Shown: positions 22,868-34,934 of the stretch, in pieces
Layout of the letters: each line of letters opens with the position of its first letter
How positions within the stretch are numbered: position 1 is the stretch's first letter
Assembly (NCBI GenBank): GCA_024281015.1
Contig: JAMXLL010000120.1
Span: forward strand, 1-35,448
Reading direction: 5' to 3'
Source: Candidatus Binataceae bacterium
GTDB taxonomy: Bacteria; Desulfobacterota; Binatia; Binatales; Binataceae
Length of the DNA stretch: 35,448 nucleotides
Notes under the pieces: generated by a model
What the model saw: the letters and a program-made list of their open reading frames with translations, nothing else
What the model was told of the DNA's origin: nothing
Database searches by the model: none
Program-made: the position numbers and the translations under genes

Positions 22868-24622
22868 GTGGCACGAAAGCAATCCTGCGCGTTCCTGGCA
22901 TTTGCATGCCTGCTAGCAGCGTTGGCAGCCGCGGCGGAGTGTGTCGCGGCTCAAATTCCCGGAGTTGTAGCGATAGACGCCGCGGTACTGAAAGCGCCGG
23001 TCGCTCCAAACCGATCCAATGCGCTCAATGTGGAGGCAGTGATCACGCCCGGGTGGCACATCAATTCCCATCATCCGTCGGCCGGCTATCTGGTCCCCAC
23101 CCGGATCAGCCTCGCCCAGATTCGCGGGCTCACCATTGGACAACCCATTTATCCGCCCGCTCAGAACATCTCCCTCGCTTTCGAGCCGGGCCAGAATCTC
23201 TCCGTCTACACCGGCCGGGTTCAGTTCAGTATCCCATTCACGCCTCCGGCTAATTTTAATGCTGCGGCGACTACAACATTCGACGTAAAGATCGATTATC
23301 AAGCCTGCAATGATCGTGAATGTCTGCGCCCTAATGCGGTTTCCAGGTCGTTTCCGGTGGACCTCCTCGGCGTTGCGGGCAAACCGGGAACTTCCCTGGA
23401 TGAGTTCGGAGCTAACGGAAGCCGCAATCTGCTCGCACGCATCTTTGAGCGGCACGGCTACCTGCTGGGTTTTCTGGCCGTTCTGTTTGGCGGGCTGGCG
23501 CTCAATCTGACACCCTGTGTCTATCCGCTAATCGGCGTGACCATCGCGTACTTCGGCTATGAGGGCGGTGGCCCGCGCAGGGTGGTTGTATTAGCGATTC
23601 TCTATGTGTTGGGTATCGCTTTGACCTTCTCTGTGCTCGGGGTGGCTGCAGCGCTGTCCGGCGGACTGTTCGGTGCGGCCTTGCAGAATCCCTATGTCCT
23701 AGCGGCTATCGCGGCTATGCTGTTGGTTCTTGCGGCCGCGAGTTTCGGCCTGGTGCAGCTCAGAACTCCTGTTTGGTTGATGCAGCGGGCTGGAACCGCC
23801 CGGCCAGGTTATGAGGGCGCGTTGGTGATGGGTCTCGGCATGGGGGTGGTGGCGGCGCCCTGTATTGGTCCCATCGTGTTGGGATTGCTGCTGATCGTGC
23901 AGCAGAGTGCGAGCGCATTGCTAGGCTTCGCACTGTTCTTTACCCTGGCGATAGGCCTGGGGCTGCCATATGTTGGCCTTGCCCTGGCGGCCGGCAGTAT
24001 TCGGCGGTTGCCGCGTTCCGGTGAATGGCTCACATGGGTTGAACAATTGTTCGGCTTCGTGCTGGTCGGTCTAGCCCTCTACTTTCTCGATCCGCTTGTC
24101 TCTGGCGGCTTGATAGCGCGAATTCTGCCGTACTATGCGATCGCTGCAGGTATCTTTCTGGGCTTCGTTTCGAGGGCGGGGCGTAATTGGCAGCCGTTCC
24201 TTGTGATCCGCTTCGGACTGGGTATCACTGCTGTGGGGGTGTTCTGTTATTTGTTGTTCACGAGCCGAGGAACTTCCCACCAGTTGATGTTCCATTCTTT
24301 CGATCCCGCCTTATTAGAGACAGCGCGGGTTGATCGGAAGCCGGTTGTGCTGGATTTTAGCGCCGATTGGTGCATCCCATGCCGCGAGATGGAACATACG
24401 ACGTTCGCCGATCCGGCAGTGGTGCAACAGGCCGGCAATTTTGTCTGGATCAATGCGAATTTAACCTCGGCCAACGCGCGCAATAGAGCGCTGATGAAGC
24501 AGTTTGAGGTCGCGGGCGTGCCGACCACCGTCTTTATCGATTCCAGAGGCAGAGTACGCGCTACGAGGGCTGGCTATATTGGTGCTCGAGAGTTCCTGGG
24601 CTACCTGATGCAAATCCAATGA
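22868..24622 (+). CDS. dsbD: thiol:disulfide interchange protein DsbD
   Basis: The transmembrane reductant carrier that takes electrons from cytoplasmic thioredoxin to periplasmic disulfide isomerases and cytochrome maturation proteins. With the GTG at 22868 it is 584 residues. It has a signal peptide (about 1-28), the periplasmic alpha domain with ACNDREC (Cys147 and Cys152), eight helices holding the redox pair LTPCVYP (Cys217) and APCIGP (Cys331), and a C-terminal thioredoxin domain with WCIPC (Cys501, Cys504). All three cysteine pairs are intact, so it should be functional. The frame is open back to 22757, inside ribBA, but those residues lack a signal sequence. It follows ribBA by 46 bases and may be cotranscribed. 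Confidence 0.93.
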   Translation: MARKQSCAFLAFACLLAALAAAAECVAAQIPGVVAIDAAVLKAPVAPNRSNALNVEAVITPGWHINSHHPSAGYLVPTRISLAQIRGLTIGQPIYPPAQNISLAFEPGQNLSVYTGRVQFSIPFTPPANFNAAATTTFDVKIDYQACNDRECLRPNAVSRSFPVDLLGVAGKPGTSLDEFGANGSRNLLARIFERHGYLLGFLAVLFGGLALNLTPCVYPLIGVTIAYFGYEGGGPRRVVVLAILYVLGIALTFSVLGVAAALSGGLFGAALQNPYVLAAIAAMLLVLAAASFGLVQLRTPVWLMQRAGTARPGYEGALVMGLGMGVVAAPCIGPIVLGLLLIVQQSASALLGFALFFTLAIGLGLPYVGLALAAGSIRRLPRSGEWLTWVEQLFGFVLVGLALYFLDPLVSGGLIARILPYYAIAAGIFLGFVSRAGRNWQPFLVIRFGLGITAVGVFCYLLFTSRGTSHQLMFHSFDPALLETARVDRKPVVLDFSADWCIPCREMEHTTFADPAVVQQAGNFVWINANLTSANARNRALMKQFEVAGVPTTVFIDSRGRVRATRAGYIGAREFLGYLMQIQ

Positions 24623-24838
24623 ACGTTCAAGCCTCAAGAACCTCGGAATAAGGCTTCAGCTCTTTCATGCCGCGGCTGCAATCAAAAAGTGTTTTATAGA
24701 TCCTTCTCGCCGGTTGCTCAGCGCCGATTCATCGGACTCTCCAAATGCTCTCAGAACTCCAGTCCTCGCAGTGAGTTTGTTCGTTCCCTCGAGTGACATA
24801 ACATTGTTTGGGACGAGTCGGGAATGTTCTCGGCGCGC

Positions 24839-24867
24839 TTTACTGGTGTGGTTGTTGAAGGTAGAAT
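24839..24867 (+). promoter_or_regulatory. probable sigma-70-type promoter of gyrB
   Basis: TTTACT at 24839-24844 (four of six to TTGACA), a 17-base spacer, and TAGAAT at 24862-24867 (five of six to TATAAT) lie 50 bases before the gyrB start. The remaining part of the 294-base gap after dsbD contains no gene I can support; GAACGTTC at the dsbD stop is a short palindrome. Confidence 0.5.
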
Positions 24868-24910
24868 ATACATCGGTCAGCTCGAACAGGTTGCTCTTCT
24901 CGTCCGCTAA

Positions 24911-27331
<2,421 letters not shown>

Positions 27332-27667
27332 TGCGCAGCAGAGATCGCTCCGGTCAGCACAGTCCCAGATAGCAGAGCAGCGTCGGCGAGCACACAGAGA
27401 AGATTCTCATCTGGCGCTAAAGGCGCCGGCGCATCAGCCCAGGGCAACGCCCTCAGTTCGAACGAAGATTTTTCTAGCGCCCTTCAACGGAGCGGCAAAT
27501 CGGGTGCGCCAACCGGTTGCTAAGAACCTCATTTACTTGGTGTTTAGCACCCGAAACCGTGAACCTCTTATGTGGACTGAGTGCGTCAGCCGCTATGTAC
27601 GTGCGCCGCTGGCGTTTTGAGCGAACGTTTCCTTGCATCGCATTTAACCCATTGCAGGCTGATGTAA
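27332..27667 (+). other. gyrB-gyrA intergenic region, no gene seen
   Basis: The 336 bases between gyrB and gyrA hold no ORF with a credible start and composition, and no tRNA or known RNA that I can recognise. Small hairpins occur, for example GGCGC/GCGCC (around 27414-27428) and AGGGC/GCCCT (around 27441-27453), neither followed by a T-run. The length suggests that gyrA has its own promoter or a long leader, but I could not identify clear -35 and -10 boxes. Confidence 0.5.
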
Positions 27668-30205
27668 ATGGCTGAAACCAACGGTAACGAACCTATACGC
27701 AACGAACCGGCCCGGCTGAGTATCGAAGACGACATGCGGCAGTCGTATCTTGACTACGCGATGTCCGTGAATATCGGGCGGGCGCTGCCTGATTTGCGAG
27801 ACGGTCTCAAGCCGGTCCATCGCCGGATTCTATATGCAATGTTTCGCGAAGGACTGCTCTCTACCCGGCGCTACTCGAAGTGCGCGGGTGTGGTCGGCGA
27901 GGTCCTCAAGAAATATCATCCGCATGGCGACAGTGCGGTTTACGACGCGCTGGTGCGGATGGCGCAGACCTTCAGCATGCGTTATCCGCTGGTTGACGGT
28001 CAGGGCAATTTCGGTTCGATCGATGGTGATCCGCCTGCTGCCTACCGCTACACCGAATGCCGCCTGACGCAATTGGCCGAGCGGCTACTGGCCGACATTG
28101 ACAAGGACACGGTCAACTTTGTCGATAACTTCGATGGCTCGGATCAGGAGCCCGAAGTGCTCCCGGCGCAAATCCCGAACCTGCTGATTAATGGCTCCGA
28201 CGGAATTGCGGTTGGAATGGCGACCAACATTCCGCCACACAATCTTGGTGAGGTGTGCGACGCGCTTCTGAAGCTGATTGAAAACCCCGACCTCACGCTG
28301 GAGCAGATACTCGACATCATCCCTGGTCCCGATTTTCCTACCGGAGGCCAATTGCTCGGAAGGGCAGCGGTGCGGCAGGCATACCTGAGCGGACGCGGCA
28401 CGATCACCATTCGGGCGACAGCCGCAATCGAGACCGACAAGCGCAGCAGCAAAGCGTCGATTATCGTCCGGGAGATTCCCTACCAGGTCAACAAGACGCG
28501 GCTAATCGAAAGAATTGCCGAATTGGTCAACGACAAGCGAATCGAGGGAATCAGCGATTTGCGCGACGAATCCGATCGCGACGGCATGCGGATCGTGATC
28601 GAACTGCGGCGCGATGCGGAGCCGCGCATTGTACTGAACCAGCTCTACAAGCTGACGCAGATGCAGCAGGGCTACGGCCTAATCATGCTGGCAATCCATG
28701 AGGGGCGCCCGCGGGAACTAAGCCTGCGAGACATGCTGGTCGAATTTCTGTCCCATCGCCGGCATGTTCTGACGCGCCGCACCCAATTTGAATTGAGGCA
28801 GGCCGAGGCGCGATTGCATATTCTCGAAGGCTTGCTGATAGCGCTCCGCAACCTCGACGCGGTGATTCGCCTGATCCGCGCATCGCAGGACAGCGAATCT
28901 GCGCGCACCGGCCTGATGCAGCGATTCAGCCTGACACAGACCCAGGCGCAGGCAATTCTGGATCTGACGCTCCGCCGGCTGACATCGCTCGAGCGCGACA
29001 AGATCGAGGCTGAGCACAAGGAAGTGCAAGAGAACATTGCCCGCTTGCGCAATATTCTCGCCAACGAGAGCGAGCTGATGAAGCTGATTGCGGACGAATT
29101 GAAGGACGTTAAAAAGGAGTTCGCCGACGAGCGCCGCACGCAAATTATCGAGGCGGAGGGCGAATTTTCGATCGAAGACTTGATCGTCGAGGAAGATGTG
29201 CTGGTGACCGTCACCCATGGCGGTTATATCAAGCGCACCCCGCTCTCGTTGTATCGTACGCAGCGGCGCGGCGGACGCGGCAAACTGGGCGCGACAACCA
29301 GCGAGGAGGATTTCGTCGAGCACCTTGTCCCGGTCCGCACGCATGACCGGCTGCTGTTTTTTACCAGCGCCGGCAAGGTCTATGAAAAGAAAGCCTATGA
29401 ACTCCCCGAAGGGGGGCGCGCTGCGCGCGGCCGCTCTATAGCCAACTTGCTCAGCCTCGCGAGCGACGAAACACTTTCTGCGTTTCTGCCCGTTACCAAA
29501 GACTGCAAGGGCAAATATGTGTTCTTCGCCACCCGGCGCGGTCAGGTCAAGAAAACCGACCTGGACGAGTTCGACAATATTCGTTCGAGCGGCATCATCG
29601 CTATCAACCTGGAAGACAGCGATGCGCTGATAGGGGTGCGCCTTACGGATGGCAATCAGCAGATAGTGCTCTCGACCCGCGAGGGACAGGCCATTCGCTT
29701 CAAAGAAGACGAGGTCCGTCCGATGGGCCGCGGCACTTATGGCGTCAGCGGTATGGAACTGGAGTCATCCGCCGAGAAGACCGGCAAGACCGTCAAATTG
29801 ACTCAGGACGAAGTGGTCTCGATAGCCGTGGCGCGTGATGACGAAACCCTGCTGACCGTCTCCGAAAACGGCTTCGGCAAGCGCACCCCCGCCCTCGAGT
29901 ACCGCCTGACCCATCGCGGAGGAAAGGGCGTGATCACGATGGACGTAACGGAGCGCACCGGCAAAGTGGTGGGGGTGTTGCAGGTCGATAGCGATGCCCA
30001 AGTGGTGTTGGTGACCGATCATGGCAAGATAATTCGGCTCAAGGCCAAACAGGTGCGAATCACCGGCCGCAATGCACAAGGAGTGCACCTCGTGAGGCTG
30101 GAGCCCGCCGAAAAAGTTCGCGCAGTATCGCCGCTCGCCGAGCGAGAAGAAGACGATTCAAGTACCAACGGTGCGGAGCCGAATGGCGAGGATCAGCCGG
30201 AATGA
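27668..30205 (+). CDS. gyrA: DNA gyrase subunit A
   Basis: The breakage-reunion subunit of gyrase, with 845 residues. The winged-helix region contains [18 protein letters not shown] and the quinolone-determining stretch [17 protein letters not shown], in which both positions usually mutated in resistant strains (E. coli Ser83, Asp87) are the sensitive-type Ser and Asp. The catalytic tyrosine is in AYRYTECR. A coiled-coil and tower region follow, and the C-terminal beta-pinwheel starts with the GyrA box [10 protein letters not shown], which is diagnostic for gyrase rather than topoisomerase IV. The tail is acidic (EREEDDSST...). The ATG at 27668 is normal; the N-terminal [20 protein letters not shown] is intact. 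Confidence 0.98.
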   Translation: MAETNGNEPIRNEPARLSIEDDMRQSYLDYAMSVNIGRALPDLRDGLKPVHRRILYAMFREGLLSTRRYSKCAGVVGEVLKKYHPHGDSAVYDALVRMAQTFSMRYPLVDGQGNFGSIDGDPPAAYRYTECRLTQLAERLLADIDKDTVNFVDNFDGSDQEPEVLPAQIPNLLINGSDGIAVGMATNIPPHNLGEVCDALLKLIENPDLTLEQILDIIPGPDFPTGGQLLGRAAVRQAYLSGRGTITIRATAAIETDKRSSKASIIVREIPYQVNKTRLIERIAELVNDKRIEGISDLRDESDRDGMRIVIELRRDAEPRIVLNQLYKLTQMQQGYGLIMLAIHEGRPRELSLRDMLVEFLSHRRHVLTRRTQFELRQAEARLHILEGLLIALRNLDAVIRLIRASQDSESARTGLMQRFSLTQTQAQAILDLTLRRLTSLERDKIEAEHKEVQENIARLRNILANESELMKLIADELKDVKKEFADERRTQIIEAEGEFSIEDLIVEEDVLVTVTHGGYIKRTPLSLYRTQRRGGRGKLGATTSEEDFVEHLVPVRTHDRLLFFTSAGKVYEKKAYELPEGGRAARGRSIANLLSLASDETLSAFLPVTKDCKGKYVFFATRRGQVKKTDLDEFDNIRSSGIIAINLEDSDALIGVRLTDGNQQIVLSTREGQAIRFKEDEVRPMGRGTYGVSGMELESSAEKTGKTVKLTQDEVVSIAVARDDETLLTVSENGFGKRTPALEYRLTHRGGKGVITMDVTERTGKVVGVLQVDSDAQVVLVTDHGKIIRLKAKQVRITGRNAQGVHLVRLEPAEKVRAVSPLAEREEDDSSTNGAEPNGEDQPE

Positions 30206-30327
30206 CAGGTGGCACATATACGCGGAAAGCGCGATGCGAAATCAAGCTGATGCCATTCGATTAGGTCAGAATGCTTCGTGCGACTGCCTTTCGCAACGCT
30301 AACCGCGAATGATAGCCTCATGAAGGT

Positions 30328-31287
30328 GTGCACGCGCTGCTTGAAGTAAACGACCTAAGCGTTTCCTTTCTCACGTCCCAGGGTGAAGTCCAGGCCGTTG
30401 ATGGCGTCAGTTTTTCGGTGGCGCCCGGCCGGCTCACCGGCCTGGTCGGCGAATCGGGTTCGGGTAAGACGGTAAGCGTGCTTTCGATCATGCGCTTGCT
30501 CCCGGAAAATGCCCGGGTCGTTGGGGGCTCGATAACGTTCGAAGACCTGGACTTACTGCGCCTGTCGGAGCCGGAAATGAGGTCGATCCGCGGCGCGCGG
30601 ATCGCCATGATTTTTCAGGAACCAATGACGTCGCTTAATCCGGTCTTCACCATCGGCAGCCAGATCGGCGAGGCAATCCGTTTGCATCAGCGTACCAACC
30701 GCCGCGAAACTCGGGCTAGAACGGTTGAAGCGTTGCGAATGGTCGGGATTGCCGACCCGGAGCGCCGTGTCAATGATTACCCCCATCAGCTATCGGGCGG
30801 AATGCGCCAACGCGTGATGATCGCGATGGCGCTGGGCTGTAATCCTCGCGTGCTGATTGCTGATGAGCCGACCACTGCACTTGACGTCACAATCCAGGCA
30901 CAGATTCTCGACCTCATTCGAGACCTGCAGTCGCGGCTTGGGCTGGCCGTTATCCTGGTCACCCATGACCTTGGCATTGTCTCCGAATATGCGGACGATG
31001 TGACTATTCTTTATGCATCACGCGTGATGGAGCGAACCTCGGCTGCCGAGCTTTTTCGCAACCCGCTTTGCCCGTATACAAAAGCCTTATTTGCCGCCTT
31101 GCCGGGATTGGACGCGGGCCGCGAACGGCTGCAGGCTATTCCGGGCGTGGTGCCTACTCCGATGAATCCGCCTTCGGGATGCCGGTTTCATCCACGGTGC
31201 CCGATCGCGATCGACGACTGTTCGCGGGTTGATCCGCCGTTGGAGGAAAAAATCTCAGGCCATTATGTCTCTTGTATCCGCGTCTGA
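30328..31287 (+). CDS. peptide/nickel-type ABC transporter ATP-binding protein (DppD/OppD-like)
   Basis: A 319-residue ATPase of a peptide/nickel-type ABC importer. It has Walker A GESGSGKT (about 42-49), the signature LSGGMRQRV, Walker [13 protein letters not shown], the H-loop [13 protein letters not shown], and the C-terminal oligopeptide-transporter extension with [14 protein letters not shown], whose cysteines bind an iron-sulfur cluster in some DppD proteins. The start is a GTG at 30328 with GAAGG directly ahead, closer than usual. The next gene is the matching DppF-type ATPase and overlaps it. The permeases and binding protein are not in this window, so the substrate (peptides, nickel, others) is open. 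Confidence 0.92.
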   Translation: MHALLEVNDLSVSFLTSQGEVQAVDGVSFSVAPGRLTGLVGESGSGKTVSVLSIMRLLPENARVVGGSITFEDLDLLRLSEPEMRSIRGARIAMIFQEPMTSLNPVFTIGSQIGEAIRLHQRTNRRETRARTVEALRMVGIADPERRVNDYPHQLSGGMRQRVMIAMALGCNPRVLIADEPTTALDVTIQAQILDLIRDLQSRLGLAVILVTHDLGIVSEYADDVTILYASRVMERTSAAELFRNPLCPYTKALFAALPGLDAGRERLQAIPGVVPTPMNPPSGCRFHPRCPIAIDDCSRVDPPLEEKISGHYVSCIRV

Positions 31288-32290
31288 GAGCGCGTCCGTG
31301 CTCGCGCCCAAAGCAGCCCAAGACCCGGTGCTTGTCCAGTCTATTCAGCTGCGTAAGGAATTTCCCGCCGGAGCTGAAGGAGTTTTTGGCCAACGACGCC
31401 TCTCCGTCAAGGCAGTGGACGGCGTGACGCTGGAGATTTCTGCCGGCGAAACATTGGGCCTGGTGGGCGAGTCCGGCTCGGGCAAATCGACTCTCGGCCG
31501 TCTGCTCCTGCGGCTGACAGAGCCGACCTCGGGACGGGTATTCTTCGACGGTCGCGACCTGGCGGCGCTTTCTCGCAAACAATTGCGCCAGTTGCGGCGA
31601 GAGATGCAACTGGTGTTTCAGGATCCTTATTCATCGCTGAATCCGCGCATGCGAGTGCGGGCGATTGTCGCTGAAGGCATTGAGATTCACCGTCTCGCGC
31701 GCGGACGCGCGAAACAACAACGCATTCGCCAATTGCTCGAGATGGTGGGGATGGGAGCTGACGCGCTCGACCGCTACCCGCACGAGTTTTCAGGCGGCCA
31801 GCGCCAGCGCATTGGGATTGCGCGGGCCTTGGCAGTCAGCCCTCGTTTTATCGTGCTGGATGAACCCGTGTCGGCGCTCGACGTGTCAATTCAGGCACAG
31901 ATAATCAACCTGCTGCAGGATCTCCAGGAGCAATTGCGGCTTACCTATCTATTCATCGCCCACGATTTGAGGGTGGTAAGACACATCAGCCAGCGGGTGG
32001 CCATTATGTATCTGGGCAAAATTGTGGAGCTGGCGAGTCGCGATGAGATCTACTCAAGCGCCCGCCATCCTTATACCCGCGCCCTGCTATCGGCGATTCC
32101 TCAGGTCGGAGCGCACGCCGAGCGCATCAAGCCCACCGGTGAGGTACCGAGTCCTCTTAACCCGCCCGCTGGGTGCAGCTTCCATCCGCGGTGCCCTTAT
32201 GCGAAAGATATTTGCAAAGAAGTGGAGCCGCGTTTGACTGCCGGGCACGGGGGGCATGCCGTCGCCTGCCACGTATTCCCGGCGCCTTGA
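31265..32290 (+). CDS. peptide/nickel-type ABC transporter ATP-binding protein (DppF/OppF-like)
   Basis: The second ATPase of the same importer, 341 residues from the ATG at 31265. It shows GESGSGKST, the Q-loop [13 protein letters not shown], the signature [15 protein letters not shown], Walker [14 protein letters not shown], the H-loop [11 protein letters not shown], and a C-terminal [14 protein letters not shown] extension. The start overlaps the DppD-like gene by 23 bases, which implies translational coupling; the frame is open to 31229 but those extra residues ([10 protein letters not shown]) are unlike the family. Bactofilin follows after 14 bases. Confidence 0.92.
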   Translation: MSLVSASESASVLAPKAAQDPVLVQSIQLRKEFPAGAEGVFGQRRLSVKAVDGVTLEISAGETLGLVGESGSGKSTLGRLLLRLTEPTSGRVFFDGRDLAALSRKQLRQLRREMQLVFQDPYSSLNPRMRVRAIVAEGIEIHRLARGRAKQQRIRQLLEMVGMGADALDRYPHEFSGGQRQRIGIARALAVSPRFIVLDEPVSALDVSIQAQIINLLQDLQEQLRLTYLFIAHDLRVVRHISQRVAIMYLGKIVELASRDEIYSSARHPYTRALLSAIPQVGAHAERIKPTGEVPSPLNPPAGCSFHPRCPYAKDICKEVEPRLTAGHGGHAVACHVFPAP

Positions 32291-32304
32291 ACTGGGGTGG
32301 GATC

Positions 32305-32811
32305 ATGCGATTTTCGGACGTAAATTCGGGACTGGTTGGACCAACCCAGAGCCCACGGTCGCAGAATGGCAACATCATGCCAACGGGTCAGGCAGAAATG
32401 CCTGCTGATATTCATCCGTCGTGGATCGAGGAGCGTGCGCGTGTCGCCATCAATCGCAACGTCAGGGTCGCCGGCCACCTCGTATTCCAGGAACCAATCC
32501 GCATCGACGGTCATTTTCGCGGTGAGGTCAGCTCCAGTGATTTGGTAGTGATCTCCGAAGACGGCTCAGTCGGTGGCAGCATACGGTCGCCGCGTCTGGT
32601 GGTACTGGGCGAATTGGAGGGCGATATCAGTGCCTCAAAATCGGTCGTCTTGGGACCGCGTTCGCGCTTTAAGGGTAAAATCGAGGCGGGCAATGTCACG
32701 GTTTGTGAAGGCGCCTACCTCAATGGCGACCTGCGGATCGGCTCTCATACCCAGAGCAGCCGCAGCGAGCATCAAGCCTCGCGTCGCGGCCTACCAAGTG
32801 CCTCGGCCTGA
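32305..32811 (+). CDS. bactofilin (polymer-forming cytoskeletal protein)
   Basis: A 168-residue bactofilin, a protein that polymerises without nucleotide into filaments near the membrane. The central part (about 55-150) is a right-handed beta-helix with short repeats of the form V-x-G-x-L/I, for example RVAGHLVFQEPIRIDGHFRG, GSVGGSIRS, LVVLGELEGDIS and GKIEAGNVTV. Flexible polar tails lie on both sides, the C-terminal one rich in Ser and His. I chose the ATG at 32305, preceded by GGGTGGG; the frame is open to 32173 inside the DppF-like gene. Bactofilins act in cell shape, polarity and chromosome organisation in deltaproteobacteria and others. Confidence 0.9.
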   Translation: MRFSDVNSGLVGPTQSPRSQNGNIMPTGQAEMPADIHPSWIEERARVAINRNVRVAGHLVFQEPIRIDGHFRGEVSSSDLVVISEDGSVGGSIRSPRLVVLGELEGDISASKSVVLGPRSRFKGKIEAGNVTVCEGAYLNGDLRIGSHTQSSRSEHQASRRGLPSASA

Positions 32812-32817
32812 AACAGC

Positions 32818-33588
32818 ATGACTGCCGACACTAAGCAGGGCCAGCATTGGCTGGCTGATAGCTATTCCGAACACGCGCACTTCGTGCCGGCGCTCGGGCA
32901 ACCGGTGCTCGAACTGCTCAGGCCCTCGCCCGGGGAGCGCATTCTCGATCTTGCCTGTGGTGATGGAGTACTCACGGAAAAGATCGCTGCATCCGGTGCG
33001 GCCGTCGTCGGTGTGGATGCGGCGCCTGACATGGTGAACGCCGCTGGGAAGCGCGGCCTCGACGCAAGGGTGATGGACGGTCTCGCGCTGCAATTTAAAC
33101 ATGAATTCGATGCAGTGTTCTCCAATGCCGCATTACATTGGATGAAATCCGATCCCGACGCAGTCATTGCAGGTGTCGCGCGCGCGCTCAAGCCAGGTGG
33201 CCGCTTTGTGGCAGAAATGGGAGGTCATGGATGCATTGCGTCGATTGCGGTAGCCATAGTGGCGGTGATGGCACGGTATGGAGTTGACGCGCAACGCCTC
33301 ATCCCCTGGTACTTTCCGACGGTCGACGACTACCGGGCACGCCTGGAGCGCCAGGGGTTTATGGTTGATTATATCGAGCTGATTCCACGTCCAACGCCCT
33401 TGCCGACTGATATGACGGGATGGCTCGAGGTTTTCGCCGCGACCTTTTTTTCGCGCTTGCCGGAACAACAGCGGAGTGCCGCGCGCGATGAAGTGATCGA
33501 GCTGCTGCGGCCGGTGCTATGCGACGAGCGCGGGCGCTGGACCGCTGATTATATGCGGCTACGCTTCCGCGCCCATCTCCCAGCATAA
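32818..33588 (+). CDS. class I SAM-dependent methyltransferase
   Basis: A 256-residue methyltransferase of the Rossmann class. Motif I is ILDLACGDGVLTEKI (residues 42-56), followed by VVGVDAAPDMV with the acidic residue that binds the ribose of SAM, MDGLALQF, and FDAVFSNAALHWM at motif IV. The LHWM ending and ARALKPGGRFVAEMGG resemble trans-aconitate methyltransferase-like proteins (Methyltransf_11/25). The substrate is not predictable. It starts six bases after the bactofilin stop, so it is probably the fourth gene of the dppDF-bactofilin cluster. It ends 32 bases from the convergent acyl-CoA dehydrogenase gene, without a clear terminator. Confidence 0.85.
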   Translation: MTADTKQGQHWLADSYSEHAHFVPALGQPVLELLRPSPGERILDLACGDGVLTEKIAASGAAVVGVDAAPDMVNAAGKRGLDARVMDGLALQFKHEFDAVFSNAALHWMKSDPDAVIAGVARALKPGGRFVAEMGGHGCIASIAVAIVAVMARYGVDAQRLIPWYFPTVDDYRARLERQGFMVDYIELIPRPTPLPTDMTGWLEVFAATFFSRLPEQQRSAARDEVIELLRPVLCDERGRWTADYMRLRFRAHLPA

Positions 33589-33620
33589 ACCTTGGCCGAA
33601 ACTCACCGGCGGGCGTTGCT

Positions 33621-34775
33621 CTAATAGCCGCGTGCTACTTGGCCAATAACCTCGCGGGCCACCAGCAGCTTCATTATTTGTGCGGTGCCGTCTCCAATTT
33701 CGAGACCAATGACGTCGCGCATTCGTTGCTGATGGGGCAGGTCGAGGCTGAAGCCGAGATGGCCGTGTAACAGCAGGCATTGATGCAGAACTTGCGCGGC
33801 GAGTTCCGGCGCCCACCATTTTGCTCCGGCGGCGACCCATCCATGCTGCTTACCCTCGTCTTTGAGCCACAACGCCTCGTAGCACAGCAGTCGGGCCGCC
33901 CGCAGCTTAACCGCCGCTTCCGCTAGCGGAAACGAAACGCCTTCGAAGCGTGCCAGCACCCCGCCGAACGCATTCCGATCCGCAACATATTGGCAGGTCT
34001 CGTCGAGGCTTTGTTGCGCAGCGCCGAGGCACATCAGCCCAATCAGAGCCCGGCTGAAATCAAACCCCTGCATGACCTCCACGAAACCGCTGCCCTCCTC
34101 GCCGATACGGGCCTCCGCTGGGACCCGAACCGCATCAAAGAAGATTTGCCCGCGGCCGATCGCGCGCGATCCCAAGTCCTTGAATCGATGACGAGTGACG
34201 CCCGGCGAATGAAGATCCACATAGAAGGCGCTCACACCCCGCGCGCCGGCTTCATAACTGCCAGTTCGTGCCATCACCAGGGCCGTATCCGCCCACGAGG
34301 CGAATGATATCGAGGTCTTTTCACCCTGCAGTACGTAACTGTCGCCCTCGCGCCGCGCGGCGAGTTTCACGTGTGCCGCATCGGAGCCGCCGCCCGGTTC
34401 AGTGACCGCGAGCGCCGCGACGTGTTCGCCCCGGCAAATCGGGGGCAACATCACCTGCTTCTGACGTTCGTTGGCATGGGATGAAATAATTGCCCCGACG
34501 AGCGCGCTAAGCAGCAGAACGTAAGCGGCATTGAAATCGCCCCGTGCGATTTCCTCGTGAGCAATGCCGAGTGACACATAATCCAACTCTTGTCCGCCGT
34601 ACTGGGATTCCGCCATTGGCGCGCATAGACCGAGCGCCCCAAGCTTGCGCACAATCTCGCGCGGCAGGTCGTGGTCGGTATCATGTGCCATGTAGTGGGG
34701 TGTCAGTTCACGGCTGGCGAAATCGGCCAGCGTCTTCCGCAGCATCTGCTGGTCAGCATTAAAGGCAAAATCCAT
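33621..34775 (-). CDS. acyl-CoA dehydrogenase family protein lacking the usual catalytic Glu
   Basis: An FAD-dependent acyl-CoA dehydrogenase of 384 residues with complete N, middle and C domains. FAD and substrate motifs are present: LAVTEPGGGSDAAHVK (122-137), LQGEKTSISFASWAD (149-163), QYVADRNAFGGVL, and the C-terminal GDGTAQIMKLLVAREVI. The GEKTSIS form, in place of the common GxKxWITN, recalls the cyclohexanecarboxyl-CoA/AliB-like branch. The catalytic glutamate of medium-chain enzymes (Glu376, in PVEKLMRD) corresponds to Gln349 in PHQQRMRD. The alternative site used by isovaleryl- and long-chain enzymes corresponds to Ser241 in FDFSRAL. So the standard base is absent at both sites. The reaction may be atypical, or catalysis may be lost. 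Confidence 0.88.
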   Translation of the reverse strand: MDFAFNADQQMLRKTLADFASRELTPHYMAHDTDHDLPREIVRKLGALGLCAPMAESQYGGQELDYVSLGIAHEEIARGDFNAAYVLLLSALVGAIISSHANERQKQVMLPPICRGEHVAALAVTEPGGGSDAAHVKLAARREGDSYVLQGEKTSISFASWADTALVMARTGSYEAGARGVSAFYVDLHSPGVTRHRFKDLGSRAIGRGQIFFDAVRVPAEARIGEEGSGFVEVMQGFDFSRALIGLMCLGAAQQSLDETCQYVADRNAFGGVLARFEGVSFPLAEAAVKLRAARLLCYEALWLKDEGKQHGWVAAGAKWWAPELAAQVLHQCLLLHGHLGFSLDLPHQQRMRDVIGLEIGDGTAQIMKLLVAREVIGQVARGY

Positions 34776-34934
34776 CAGTCCGAATCTCCGTTAAACTATA
34801 TATAGTAATTCGGGCAGCATCTCTGAATCAGGGCTTCGATTTTTTAGCTGAACTTGCCGACCAGTTCGACTACGATCGAGTGTGTGGCAAACCCGGCTCG
34901 AACATCATCTGCGCGCTTATCGCGGCACAACGAT

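Noticed and set aside
24631-24658. AAGCCT...AGGCTT inverted repeat after dsbD as a terminator
   Set aside because: Short stem, long loop, no T-run directly after it.
27332-27667. Possible tRNA in the gyrB-gyrA gap because of a GTTCGAAC T-loop-like sequence near 27456
   Set aside because: No matching acceptor, D and anticodon stems could be built around it.
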